Of a DNA stretch of 64,000 bases, positions 22,059-33,660 are shown one piece after another (position 1 is the first letter of the stretch; every line of letters begins with the position of its first letter). Origin of the DNA: Macrothele yani (lineage: Eukaryota > Arthropoda > Arachnida > Araneae > Macrothelidae); NCBI GenBank assembly GCA_039090855.1, contig CM076997.1:162284709-162348708 (forward strand), given 5' to 3'. Below the pieces are notes generated by a model. The model was not told the DNA's origin, did not search any database, and was given only the letters and a program-made list of their open reading frames with translations. The position numbers and the translations under genes are program-made.

Positions 22059-22885
22059 TGGAAGAAAAATGACATTGAATGTCATGAAATGGCTATTAAA
22101 AGACTTCAAATATAGTATGCAACAAAAATGTCTTCAATATTCTTCTCAGAGTTTCACTTTCATTGTCATTCCGAGCGCAGCTGAAATAATTGTTTTGTTT
22201 TTTAATCCTAAATATATTTCGCGATTCCTGAGAATTTTCAAAACTGAAAAATTGTCAGACTACCGTGCAAGCTGATATTCTTTTCGGTAGGTTCTACAAT
22301 TGAGAAATGTCTAAGAACATTTTGAGTGGGCATGGCGTTTCTAAAATTCTTTTCAAATGATGCAACAAACGCAAAAATAGTCTATTCAAGAAAACGTTCT
22401 GTGGCCATACATATCAAAAAATTCGCAGCTCAACACAGAAAATGCTACACCAAAACGCATTTGTCAGACTGCCGTGCAAATTGGTGGGTATATGTCGACA
22501 GTTAGGTTATGCAGGTAATGGCAATTACGAATTAATCTCATGATGACTTAGGTGAGAGAGATAAAAGGCAAAACTTTTCGGCTTAACTAAATTTGGTGGT
22601 TCTCACCTGGGCAGAGTGGATCTTCAATTAAATTTTATTTTACAAACCAAATAACCAAGTATACAAATTGAGATTTTAATGTCTAACCACAAAACACTTA
22701 TAAAGAAGTACCAAAAATTAAATCCAAAGGCCAAAATTAAAATGTGTTTAAAGCCAAACTGTTTTTGTATGTACGTTAGACATCATGCTCTGGGGTTGCT
22801 TTCCATGAATTCAACTGGGCACCCCTAGTACCAGCGGTAGGGAATCTTAACGCACTAGCCAATAATTGCATTTCCAAGAATATTG
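22059..22885. other. No gene seen
   Basis: AT-rich DNA without recognisable coding motif or repeat end. Confidence 0.5.
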
Positions 22886-23245
22886 TGTTCTTAATATTAT
22901 GGCAACAGTCCAGTGAAGGATTTTCCATTACAAATAGAACTATGCCCGCGTCCCTAAAAGGAGGTCCATGCAGTAATGGGTTAATGAGATGGATGTGCAA
23001 TATCTTCACTGGCTTGTACAGAGCCTCATTCTCAACCCCATGGATCATGTTTGGAATGAATAAGAAATTGAAAATTGCAAGCTACGCTGAACCAACCGAC
23101 ACCGGTGAGCCGCCTGACTAATGCTTTTGAAGCAAAATGGAAATCAATTTCTCTAGCAACGTATCAAAATCTGATGGAAAGCCTTACCCGTACGGTGGTG
23201 GCTGTTATAGCAACAGGGTGGACCAACTCGATATTAATTCCTTTC
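22886..23245 (+). pseudogene. Tc1-like transposase C-terminal remnant no. 4
   Basis: Only the last third is legible, in shifting frames: SLILNPMDHVWNE (the SPDLNPIEHVW motif, E replaced by D) near 23020-23060, then LTNAFEAKWKSISLATYQNLMESL near 23115-23185 and RTVVAVIATG. A degenerate DNA-transposon relic with no ends found. Confidence 0.72.
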
Positions 23246-23749
23246 CTATTGCAAAGAGTTTGTCGACAGGCATATGTTCGGAAACTTTTGATCAGATAGG
23301 GATATTAACAGAATAGAGATTTAATGTTTTGTAAGTAAGCGATGGTGCTTTCAAGTGAACCAGCAGACAGTTACTATAGTTACTTTAACTCAAACACACC
23401 AGTGCTAACAATTCGTGCTGCCATTACAGGTTGTTACATTAAAAAAAGTTGGAAGCAAAATTTGAAATCATAAAGAAATTTAGGAAGTGTACGTCTTCGA
23501 ATATGTTCAAGATGAACAAAAGTGGTTACCTTAATACAAAAGTATTGTGTTAAAAATATGGTATTTTATATAAAAGAGTATTTTAATGATAGAACAGACT
23601 ACTTGATGTGCGTTCAGGGGTTCAAATATAAGGAGATGCAAGTGGTAATGTTAAAGAGTACGACAACACTATCATTAATGTTAAAAAATATCTTCGTATA
23701 TAAACAAGCTAGTAAAATCATGTAATACATTGGTTATGATAAGCTTTCG
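23246..23749. other. No gene seen
   Basis: AT-rich DNA with nothing recognised, up to the start of the 144-bp array. Confidence 0.5.
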
Positions 23750-24405
23750 AACATACCCGGAATCATTGCTCAACTTATTACGCAAGTTCTGAGGATAATG
23801 ACTGTAGAATAAATATCGCTCTTGTGATGATATTCGATGATATTTAACCCCATTTCGATGATATTAAAAATAATTGGTTAAGCATACCTCTGGAACAACA
23901 TACTAAAGTTTTGTCGCAATAGAAGCAGTTCTAGTCAAGTTATGAAGATAATGGCTGTGGAATAAATCTCGCTCTTGTGCCCTGACCTTTGACCCCATTT
24001 CGAAGATATTCACTAGAACCGGTTCAGTATATTGCCGGAACGACATACTAAAGTTTTGTCGCAATAGAAGCAGTTTTAGTCAAGTTATAAGGATAATGAC
24101 TGTGGAATAAATAGCTTCTGTGCCCTGACCGTTGACCCTATTTCGATTATATTCAATAGAACTAGTTTAGTATGTTTTCAGAACAACATGGTAAAGTTTT
24201 GTCGCAATCGAATCATTTTTACGTAAGTTATGATTCATAAGGGCGATGGAATGGGTCCCTCTCTATATCCTAACCTTCAACCCCATTTCGCGCATTATCA
24301 ACAGGGTTCTTACCCAGTCTTTTCCCTACGACATACTAAAATTTCATCGAAATCGAACCATTTTTACGTGAGTTATCGTGCGGACGGACGGGCTGACAGA
24401 CAGAC
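23750..24405. repeat. 144-bp tandem array ending in GGAC/GACA motif
   Basis: The block CATACTAAAGTTTTGTCGCA recurs at 23899, 24043, 24187 (CATGGTAAAG) and 24332, with an older trace at about 23752, giving a period of 144-145 bp. Each monomer carries an AAGTTATNANGATAATG block and a CCCCATTTCG block. The last monomer ends in TTATCGTGCGGACGGACGGG followed by (GACA)n. Confidence 0.88.
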
Positions 24406-25622
24406 AGACGCACACAGCTGGAGCATATACGCGTCTTCAACCTACGGTTGGAAAGCGTAAAAAATACATTAAAAAATAATCCAGTTAAACTGACCATCTC
24501 TCCTTACCAGGCATCTGCTTAACCTAACATGCATACTCTCTAAAACTCCAATTTATCTTTAAAAGTTTAAACGCTACTTTTCCTTTCCTGTCAGGGTATT
24601 TTCCCGACTCTCCCTCTCATCACAGGAGGCCTACGTCATCACGGTGACGTCGTGGGCTGGCATGCCTCGAAATGAGGAATCTTCCAGTTTACAAAACTCG
24701 TTAGAGTACGACAGGCATCACATACTGAAGATTTCTATAAAAGAAGATTTGTATAACTGGAGACCATAGTAATAAGAAGAACACAAATAATGTTGTTAAA
24801 GATTACACTATATACAATTCTAAGCTGAGTGATTGTTTCTAAAGTATAACGAGCACAATTACAAAACACACAATAGGATATGGGATAAATTGAAATAAAG
24901 CATTGCATGCTGTGGATTTTTAATGTCTAGAAGACACACGCTCTATAAAATAAGTGGTGTGAACTCACGGAAAATTTTGAAAATAATGTGCAGCAGAGTT
25001 GCCGGTAAGTGTCCGTCTTTTATTGGATTTCCGTTTTTAAAAGTTCCCTTTTTTCTCAACTTCCGCATTTTCACAGATTTTCCGCAGCCAGTAATTCAGT
25101 TTACTACAGAAAAGTCAATTTCAAGTTTTCCGTATTCATACAATTTCACGAAATTCAATATGCTCGAAATTTCAGCCCTTATACGAGAGGATCCTTTTGC
25201 GCTGTTGGTAGGATCAAGCCCAGTCTTCTGGGTTAAAGCCGCGCCTTAACCAGTCAGCTAGAAAGTCACTGGAATCAGATTCACGTTCAAAGTAAACTAA
25301 TTCCGCGATGATGATTTTTTCTTTTTACATTTATGCGAGTGAATTGGTCATATCATGTTTTGTTGGATCTCAATATTTTTTGAATGCGTTTGTAATAATT
25401 TTATTTTTTCTGTAAGAAGACTTACCAATGTCTTTCAATTAAGGAAGATAAAATGTACTGTTTTATCTGGCAATGTATTTTCTTTAAGGAAAGACAAAAT
25501 GTACTGTTTTACAGAATTATTTTACAAAACTTCTAAATGTTAAATTTACTCTTGATAACTATATAAATTTTGTATTAAGGACTCCACATATAGACAGACA
25601 CCCTACAATCACCTGCATAATA
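24406..25622. other. No gene seen; possible tRNA-like relic near 25195-25262
   Basis: No protein recognised. On the minus strand 25262-25195 shows TGACTGGTTAAGGCGCGGC and GGGCTTGATCC, weakly like A and B boxes of a SINE head; I would not call it on its own. A perfect ACGTCA...TGACGT palindrome lies near 24632-24649. Confidence 0.4.
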
Positions 25623-27070
25623 CACTCATTGTCATAAAAATCCGCGCACCAAGAAATATTTAATGCAAAGCTCGGCGAATAGCTACGAGAAGGGCAGACA
25701 TGTAAATGATTAAAGTTCCGTGCGATTCTGCATGCCCGCGCGTCCAAGACCAGCCCTGCAATCGCAATCCTTGGGGCTTATAAGGTGCCGCGCAGGTCAA
25801 TCCACATTTCGTGCCGAAGTGCACGGTAAAAGTCAGGTGAGATCCCTGAGCGATAGACATGCCCAGGAGCCGACGTAGACGTGCGTACGGGCAACTGACA
25901 CAGTTTGAACGAGCCCGTATCGTCGGGATGAGAGAGGCAGGGTGGCCGGCGCGTCGAATCGGCCGCCATTTGGGCCGGTCGGATAGTACGGTTGAATCGT
26001 GTTGGGAATAATGAACACGGGAAGGCACCCAGACACGGCGGACTGGCTCTGGACGACCCAGACACACTACCAGCAGAGAGGACCGTGGGATCGTGAGAGC
26101 GACAGCACAGATGCAACGACGTCCTTGTTTAGTATCCAGAGACATGTGGCGGCTGTACAAGGGACTCTTTTGTCCGCTAAAACAATTTTCAGACGCCTGG
26201 CAAAGGCGAATCTGCACTCTCGACGGCCCTTACGTTTTCTGCCCTTAACACCTGACCATCGTTGGCGTCGACTGCAGTGGTGTCAAAAGTGAGCAACGTG
26301 GAATGCTACAGACTGGTGATTTATAGTGTTCAGCGACGAATCCCGCTCCTGTATGGGAACGAACGACCGCCGTGTCAGAGTGTGGAGGACCGCAGGTGAG
26401 CGCTACAATCCCAACCTTACTGTACAGAGGCACACGTCCCGAACTTCAGACGTGATGGTCTGGAAAGCTATCGCGTATGACAGCCGGACTTCCCTCGCAG
26501 TGATCTGAGGAGCGTTGAAAGCTCAGCGCTACGTACAGAAGATCATGCGGCCCTATGTGCTGCTGCCTTTCCTGGCGGTTCGGCCCGAGGCCACTTTCCA
26601 ACAAGATAACGCCCGTCTGCACACGGCTCGGGTTTCCCAAGACTGTCTACATCATGCTTCGTCGCTTCCGTGGACTGCCAGGTTGCCTGATCTCTCGCCC
26701 ATTGAGCACGTGTGGGACCAAATAAGACGCCAGTTTTCTCCATGCCCCAGTGTTCGTGATTTAGAGCGTCAGTTCTAAGAAATGTGGGCCAATCTGTTCC
26801 AGGATAACATATCATGGCGGACCGTATATATCGTGGCAGACCGGACTCTTTGGCATCATGGCGGACTGTATCACCGTATGTGTCCAAGCACGAAGCGGTC
26901 TGACGCGGTACTATTGCTGAAGGGAATGTGTACTGTTTGTCCGCGGCAAATTGTCCTGCTGCTGTTATATTATAATAACTTCTGTCTTTGGTATGTACCA
27001 TCTCACTACTAAAATCTCATTTCAATCCTACGCCTCCTTCTTAGAGCGTGATTTTTTATGACATTGAGTG
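25623..27070 (+). mobile_element. Tc1-like transposon no. 5, ends preserved
   Basis: Inverted ends CACTCATTGTCATAAAAATC (left) and CACTCAATGTCATAAAAAAT (reverse complement of right), each flanked by TA (25621-25622, 27071-27072). The 1448-bp length is typical of Tc1. It contains a broken transposase on the + strand. Confidence 0.88.
25859..26900 (+). pseudogene. Tc1-like transposase remnant no. 5
   Basis: Begins MPRSRRRRAYGQLTQFERAR with IVGMREAGWPARRIGRHLG, the N-terminal helix-turn-helix. Further pieces: FRRLAKANLHSRRPLRFLPL near 26190-26240, VFSDESRS (first catalytic D) near 26325, DVMVWKAIAYDSRTSL, TFQQDNARLHTARVSQ (second D) near 26590-26640, and LPDLSPIEHVWDQIRRQF (E present) near 26690-26735. 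Frameshifts and stops near 26010, 26292 and 26508 break it. All three catalytic residues survive in separate frames, so decay is fairly recent. Confidence 0.88.
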
Positions 27071-27116
27071 TAAATTAAGTACGCGGTATCATAAGGTAAC
27101 ACAATGTGTTATGATT

Positions 27117-27252
27117 GTCAGTGTTATGATTTTTCTGTATTTTGATTGTCGGTGTTTCGACCTGTCGGTGTTATGATCGTCGGTGTTTTGACCTGTCGGT
27201 GTTTTGATCGTCGGTGTTTTGACCTGTCGGTGTTTTGATCGTCGGTGCTTTG
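27117..27252. repeat. 31-bp dimeric minisatellite
   Basis: Alternating units TCGGTGTTTTGACCTG and TCGGTGTTTTGATCG, about three clean dimers with decayed ones upstream. It sits between the Tc1 end at 27070 and a mariner remnant at 27349. Confidence 0.85.
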
Positions 27253-27348
27253 TACTAGAACCGCTTGGGAGTGAAGTAGACAGTACGTCAGAGCTGCCGA
27301 CGGGAAGTGTTTTGGTTCAGTAACTGCCTAAGTCGTGTGCAGTCCGTA

Positions 27349-27996
27349 ATGGCGCCTCAACTGGATTCTTACTCCAAATTGGAAGTGTGAGGAGCCATTC
27401 AATGTTTATGGGATAAGCACCTAAATTGCACTGACATTTATCCTGAAGTCTGTGCTGTGTACGGGGAAAATGCCATGTCTCACCCGACCATTGTAAAGTG
27501 GTGCCAACAATTTGAAAAGGGTCGCACAAATTTGACGGACGAATACCGCGAAGACAACATCAATATCCACCATTCAGGAGCATGTTGCAGCCATTGACGA
27601 CATGATACGGGATAATGAGCGTATCAAGAAAATTGCCAGTACGTTAGGCATTTCGTACGGGACTGTGCAGTCTATCACTTCGAGCAGACGGAATTTAGAA
27701 AATGTGTGCTAGGTGGGTGCCACGTTCACTTACTGACCAGCAGAGAAACAAAAGTTTTAAACCAACATGTGTGGCAACAACCACCGTTTAACCCCGACTT
27801 ATCTCCGTGCGACTACCATTTGGTTCGGCAAAATGAAACAGGACGTTAGTGGGCAGCGATTAGAAGCCGATGCGTTGTGAAACTCCTTAACTGGTTGCAC
27901 CAAACTGGAGGAGACTTTTTCTGTACAGGTATGGAAAAGTTAATCACACGTTTCGATAAATGTTTACCGTCCTTAGGCGACTATGTCGACAAATGA
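27349..27996 (+). pseudogene. Mariner transposase, internally deleted
   Basis: Starts MAPQLDSYSKLEV, then a stop, then GAIQCLWDKHLNCTDIYPEV and MSHPTIVKWCQQFEKGR (the paired HTH of mariner-type transposases), IKKIASTLGISYGTVQSI, and a CARWVPRSLTDQQR linker. The first and second catalytic Asp regions are deleted. The C-terminus resumes near 27785 with FNPDLSPCDYHLV (third catalytic D) and ends DYVDK-stop at 27994-27996. The in-frame stop near 27388, several frameshifts and the deletion make it non-functional. Inverted ends were not found. Confidence 0.82.
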
Positions 27997-28129
27997 ATAA
28001 ATGTTGTACCTTTAAACCAACATACAACCCCTGAGTATATCTCTGTTTTTTTATTCAACAGTGTAACTAAATTTATGATCTGCCCTCGTAGAAATAACGA
28101 CACACTGTAGTGCTGTTGAGTTTAGTTCT

Positions 28130-28570
28130 TTGGATGTTGTTTTTTAACATAAAGTTCTAAGAGATCATCATTGTTGATACAAAAATGCCTCAGCAACATC
28201 AGGCATATGATTCTATGATATCATGAGTTCTATGAGATGATTCTATAATTCTATGAGTTCTATGAGATGATTCTATGATTCTAGGAGTTCTAAGAGATGA
28301 TTCTATGATTCTATGAGTTTTATGAGATCATCATTGTTGAGACAGAAATGCCTCAGCAGCATCAGACATATGATTCTATGAGATCATGAGTTCTATGAGA
28401 TGATTCTTAGAGTTCTATGATATGAGATCGGTGATTCTATGAGTTCCATGATATGATTCTATGAGATGGGTTCTATGATTCTATGAGTTCTATGAAATGA
28501 TTCTATGATTCTATGACTTCTGTGAGATGATTCTATGAGAAATGCCTCAGCAATATCAGACATATGATAA
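28130..28570. repeat. Compound minisatellite of ATTCTATGA units
   Basis: Runs of GATTCTATGA / GTTCTATGAGAT of 10-12 bp, interrupted three times (near 28185, 28345 and 28541) by a longer block GAAATGCCTCAGCARCATCA. Two levels of repetition are visible. Confidence 0.85.
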
Positions 28571-29033
28571 ACTCTTTAGAAAACCTAAAGTTTATCTTGG
28601 AGAGGGTTTCGACATAAGGTAATTGAGGAGTTTGCAGCAAAAGGGGGCAGCTCCATTTTTGGTAAATTTTTACTTAACATGTTTACTAATCTAAGTAAAA
28701 TATGCCGGATCTACTGGTGCAAGAATGAGGCAGATCCAATAATAAATGCATGAGATATAAATGTTCTGGGAGCTGTCCCCATTACCGTTTGGTGCCAGTA
28801 CGGTGCAGGCCGATGAATAAATTGTAATATTTTATTTGTTTATTAACAAATATATTTGTAATGTTGTTTAGTGGTCCTTAAACCCATTTTATAAACATTA
28901 TTTAGTTTTTCTATCCTTTACTAAATGCGAAATTTAACGAAATGTATGACATTTTGGTGCAAAAAGGGGCAGTCCAATTTTTTTTATATTTATCATGTAT
29001 TTATTTTAGGCACAAAATATTCAGAAAATATTA
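28571..29033. other. No gene seen
   Basis: AT-rich DNA with nothing recognised, ending at the TA before the mariner element. Confidence 0.5.
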
Positions 29034-30171
29034 CGTGGGCAACTTAATTCTCGGCCCCTAACCGCAAGGATCATAGAACGTCGGCAAATGAAAATAGATG
29101 TGTGCGATAATTGCCGATTGCAGCGCCATCCAACAGCTTTCTAGGCGACTGTAACCGCTCACAGCAGTAGTGACAGAAGGGCCGAAAGTTGACGTTGAAA
29201 GCAATGTCGTTCCAGAAGCAACATTTGAGGCACTGCCTCCTGTTTGCGTTTCAGCTGAATAAAAGTGCCGCGGAAGCCTAGCAAATGATCTGTACTGCTT
29301 TGGGCGAGGCTGTTATGTCCTACAGTATGTGTAAGAAGTGGTTCTAGCGGTTTAAGTAAGGAAATTTTGATCTCCGTGATGCAGAACGTCCGGGACAGCA
29401 ACAGAAAGTTGACGACGAGGAACTGGAACAACTGTTGGACACAGATACCTGTCGCACAAATTCAGAGCTCTCTCAGGAACTCCGAGTAACATGGCAAGCC
29501 ATTGCAAAGCGCCTGCAGAAGCTTGGACGGATTCACAAGGAGGGCCGTTGGGTGCCGCACCAACTCACAGCTGGGAACAAGTCTAGGCGCTATGATGTTG
29601 CTGTGTCCTTGTTCTCCAGATTCAAGAAGAAGGATTTCCTCCACAAGATTTTGACCTGTGATGAGAAGTGGATCTTCTACGATAATTCTAAGCGAAACGG
29701 TCAATGCTGAGCGTTATTGTCAGCAACCCATTCGTGTGAGTGACGCAATGGAGGCGAAAAGGCCATACACTGGCAAGGGCAGAAGGTCGGTCCTGTTGCT
29801 TCAGGATAACGCGCGTCCTCACACCGCGAAAACGACTTTAAACACGATTACCGACTTGGGATGGGAGATTTTGTACCACCCGGCGTAATCTCCAGACTTC
29901 GCCCGGTCGGATTATCACCTCTTTTGCTCCCTGCAACTTCACCTGAGTGATACGCACTTCATTTCTGTCGAGGAGGTCCACGCAAGTATTGATGACTTTA
30001 TCAACTCGAAACAGCCCTATTTTTTCCGCAGTGGTATTCGGCAGCTCCCTGAATCATGGATCAAATGCATCCAACACGACGGGGATTATTTCCCTGATTA
30101 GGTACATATTTGATTTGCTATAATTTGCTGTCAGCGTGTCGTGCCTGTGGCCGGGAATTAAGTTGCACCCC
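29034..30171 (+). mobile_element. Mariner-like transposon (DD34D), decayed
   Basis: Inverted ends CGTGGGCAACTTAATTCTCG (left) and GGGGTGCAACTTAATTCCCG (reverse complement of right), with TA at 29032-29033 and 30172-30173. The 1138-bp length is slightly short of a full mariner because of an internal deletion in the transposase. Confidence 0.88.
29204..30101 (+). pseudogene. Mariner DD34D transposase remnant
   Basis: MSFQKQHLRHCLLFAFQLNKSAAEA at the start, a stop-containing KKWF..FK segment, then one long frame with DDEELEQLLDTDTCRTNSELS, the WVPHQL linker (near 29550) and LTCDEKWIFYDN (first D). A deletion near 29700-29730 removes DNA after the first catalytic D. LLLQDNARPHTAKTTLN (second D) and SPDFARSDYHLF (third D, 34 residues on, DD34D) follow, with a stop just before SPDF. 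The C-terminus ends at 30101. Confidence 0.88.
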
Positions 30172-32062
30172 TAATACATGTATTTATCAGAGATAATGTT
30201 ATTTTTACAGTGGGGAATTTTTTGCCATCCTCGGATAAATCATATTTTTTATAAACAGAGTAGGGTAGGCCAAAATAACTCAGTATGGAGAAACATCTAT
30301 GTGGTATTGAAAAACCCTCGAGATATTTAAATATAATAAAACAGAGAACAATTTCCACACGTTTTTAGAAGAAATCCGGAAACACTATCTATAGAAACTG
30401 ATGTTCATTTATTTCATTTTGTTGACGAAATCCTGCCTTATTGCTGATGCTAAATTACTTATCAAGGTTTTAGATTACTTTTGTCATCTACATCACCGTT
30501 TGTGCAGCATCTCTACAGCATGCTATAAAAACACAAATTTACTGACTGCTTAAAACTGAAACTGCAAATAAAAGGTCTTGCGGTCAACATCGTAGAATCC
30601 TTTTAACGCACTTCTCACCTCCTTTCCAGCACATTAATCATATTTGCATGGTTCTTCCTCCACGTTAATGCACTCAAATTTTTCATCGAATTCACTTTCC
30701 TCTTCGGGATGCGGCAATTTTTCTGACACTGACTCCCAATACAGAGTCTTTCGTTAGTATTTATGTGGCTGTTAAAGCTCGGCCATTAATAAAGATGAAG
30801 GTATTTGTGGTATGTAAATAAATGTCCTGCTTCCGTACAGCGCTGTTTTTTAAACTTCACAGAGTCGTTAATCAATGTGCCGATGTTCGGATGAGCAGGA
30901 GGTTTATGTAGCCCTTTTCGTTCGAATTTAGGATATATTTAATGTGATAAGATCACTGTAATGCTATGACAGATGCCTCACTTTTCAAGTTGCAGAATAA
31001 TGAAAGAGACATTTTAATGAAATGTTTATAAAATCCGTGGCAAGTACATCTACAATTGAGCTTTGCCACTCTATACGTGTTTGCACAGGAATACTACTTC
31101 GTATGATTTTGTCAGCTGAAATTTATCCTTCAACGCTTTTCTCCTCATGAAATTCAAAGCAACGTCAGCATTAATTTTGTCCTGTCTTTGATGAGTAATT
31201 TACGTATTCAGATGAAGCGAAAGGCTTCTCGGAAACTGCTACGGTATGCAAAATGCTTGGGAGTAACAACAGGGCAGTCGGGCTGAATTCCTTCTGTAAA
31301 TTCTTAATTGTAAAAGGTGTTGTACCATTCGCAGTGAACTTATGAAATATTAATGCAAGAGAAGCGATAACGTTCGCGAAAAGCATTGAGGCCATGAGGA
31401 ATCCCAGTAGGTTATTTAGTCGTCTCTCTTAATGCGCATCGATGCCCTCAGCAAACAGCACCGTCACGCTTATGCGGAATTTAGTTTTAAGTGGATGATT
31501 GATATTTTAGTATAGATAGAAAATAATCAAGTACTCGAATATTCATGATTGGTTCATCTTGTCCATTTTGTGGATCTACGTGGTTGCTTTCAAGATTAAA
31601 ACGAGTTAATAACTGTACAAGTTATCCATAAGAGAAGTACAGGACAAACGTGCACACAAAAGCTAAGATGCTCATGACTGTTGTACAGTGCCCCTTTTAA
31701 TACGAGGGAAGAAATGCACATTTTAAAGACACATTTCTTCCAGTAATATGCCTTGGCAAATAATATCCCTGTCATTTGAGAATTTTTAACATATTTCAGA
31801 TAAAATATATTTAAATGTGACGCACTTCTGATTGATTTCCTGAAAAAATGAATGTAAGCATGCCGATATCCCAAAGAAAGGTGAGAGAAGCTGTTTGAGT
31901 CGCTTGTTTTTGCCCGATTGCATTGTGTCCGAGTCACAGGGACTAGCTTATGCACATCATATTATCGTGAAAATCCTCCAAACATGTGGCGTCAGTGAAT
32001 AAACAAAAATGGAGGATTTTCACTTTGGATCTCGCCCTTTGGATTTACCGCTATAATTAATA
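30172..32062. other. No gene seen (1.9 kb)
   Basis: AT-rich, apparently unique DNA. Short frames on both strands lack known motifs. It is one of the longer unexplained stretches. Confidence 0.45.
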
Positions 32063-33072
32063 CACTGGCGGAAAGTGAAAAAGAAAACCAAGAAGGAGAC
32101 GTCTGATACCAACGAAATTTATACAGCATAATAACGGAACACAGAGGATAACGTGATCAAAACATTATGGCAAATACAGCTAAACTGAAAAATAACATTT
32201 CGATGTAACATGGTTAGTACGAGGTTGAACCGCCAAATCCCCACATCAGGAGACCTGGTGTAGTCCCCGTGTGTCTCTGGCGGATGCAAGAAGGGTGGAG
32301 ACACTCCCCTGTGCGTCTGAGAACACGCATACGGCCAGCGGAGGCTCTCAAGCAGAATCTGCTTTCATCGCTGAACACGACAGATTGCAATTGAGTTCTC
32401 CAGTGCAGACGTTGGCGACACCACTGCAGCCATTCCTGACGGTGAGCTGGAGTCAGAGGTACGCATGCCAGAGGCACACGTGCACGACGTAGTCCTGCAT
32501 CCAGTAGACGGTTGCGGATTGTTCCCACAGTCACCTCAGGTGCAAGCTCGGATTTGCGTCGCAGTGGATGTTCTGCTTGACAACGCCGCTCTTCTTATGC
32601 GTCGATCGGTCCGCACATCAGTCCGGCTGTGACTCCCGGTTCCATGTCTTCTCGTGTGGGAATGTTCCTCGGACCATCTACGCCACCATCGTACCACAAC
32701 CGATACTTCCCGTCCAATTCGCTCCGCAATACGACGATACGAGCACCCGGCTTCCCGGAGTGCGACTAGACGACCTCGCTCAAAGTCCGATAACTGCGGA
32801 AATCGTACACGTCTTCCATATCCAGGCATTGCAGTTTCTTCAGGGTCTTCGCACTTGTCCGTACGCCGACGCCTGACTACTTTCACTTCGCCGTACTCCT
32901 TAAATACCACCGACGATAATTTGCATATTATTCCGTGCTGTGGCGTAAGCACTCACCGGTTGGTCCCGAAATTAACATAGCACCTACGTATACTCGACCC
33001 CATTAACATAAGTAAATTTCATGATCGTCCGCCCATTCCTTCTTAGTGTTCTTTTTTCACTTTCCGCCAGTG
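32063..33072 (-). mobile_element. Tc1-like transposon no. 6, internally deleted
   Basis: Inverted ends share CACTGGCGGAAAGTGAAAAA, with TA at 32061-32062 and 33073-33074. At 1010 bp it lacks the last third of the transposase gene but keeps both ends, so it could be mobilised in trans by a relative. Confidence 0.9.
32214..32829 (-). pseudogene. Tc1-like transposase, C-terminus deleted
   Basis: Starts MPGYGRRVRFPQLSDFERGR with the helix-turn-helix (EAGCSYRRIAERIGR, VVRWWRRW). A frameshift at about 32535 leads into MTVGTIRNRLLDAGLRRARV, a WCRQRLHW block, and VFSDESRFCLRAS (first catalytic D). The reading ends at LMWGFGGSTSY; the second D, the E and the C-terminus are gone. Only DNA binding could have survived. 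I place the start at 32829 because upstream codons are not transposase-like. Confidence 0.88.
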
Positions 33073-33078
33073 TATATA

Positions 33079-33215
33079 GCTAGTCAAGCAGAAGTCGTCG
33101 CTCTTTCCACGTTTAGAAGTCAGTCACTGAAAAATTCTCATCGGCTGCTACCGGAGATCAAACCCAGGCCTTCCAGTTACACGCCAGACATACTACCACT
33201 GCATCACAACGTCCT
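33079..33215 (-). repeat. SINE-C copy 1 (tRNA-like head, conserved tail)
   Basis: On the minus strand 33215-33140 carries GCAGTGGTAGTATGTC and GGGTTTGATCTCC (A- and B-box like) and runs to a tail AAACGTGGAAAGAGCGACGA at 33115-33090. The same tail occurs twice more nearby (33366 and 33640). Confidence 0.55.
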
Positions 33216-33324
33216 TGAATTCTCCACACTCACATACGACTAACTGCCAAGCCACATGGCAGGTTGCTTCGCGGAGCCCCTCACAATGCTGGGGATTCAC
33301 AAAAGATGGAAATCAGCAACTGAA

Positions 33325-33395
33325 CAAATAACTAGGAGGCGAATGAATTTTCCGTGACTCACCTATAAACGTGGAAAGAGCGATGACTTCTGTTT
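33325..33395 (+). repeat. SINE-C tail copy 2
   Basis: GAATTTTCCGTGACTCACC then AAACGTGGAAAGAGCGATGA, matching the tail of copy 1 in opposite orientation. The head is not recognisable. Confidence 0.5.
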
Positions 33396-33534
33396 AATGT
33401 TCCTAATCCACGTCAGTTTATGTATTAATATAGCCAGGGCCGTTAATGCCCACCAGATCGAGACGTCTCAGTAGCTGAGCCCATCTTACGGATTTATGAT
33501 GTCAGAAGCTGACAGAAAAACATACATAGCGCCG

Positions 33535-33660
33535 TGGATTGTTGCCCACCGTTGTGCGCTCGGCTAGATATCGAGAGATCTGGGATTCGGATCCCCAGCG
33601 CTGACCGAATAACAGTTTTTCAGTTGCTATGTTTTGCTAAAACGTGGAAAGAGCGATGTC
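33535..33660 (+). repeat. SINE-C-like copy 3
   Basis: A tRNA-like head with GGGATTCGGATCCC (B-box-like and self-complementary) near 33584-33600 leads into CAGTTTTTCAGTTGC and the tail AAACGTGGAAAGAGCGATGT at 33640-33659. Confidence 0.5.

Noticed and set aside
23522..23725. 67-codon frame upstream of the 144-bp array
   Set aside because: Short, low-complexity, no motif.
24631..24652. CRE-like palindrome (ACGTCA...TGACGT) as a regulatory element
   Set aside because: No gene or promoter nearby to regulate; a 12-bp palindrome can arise by chance.
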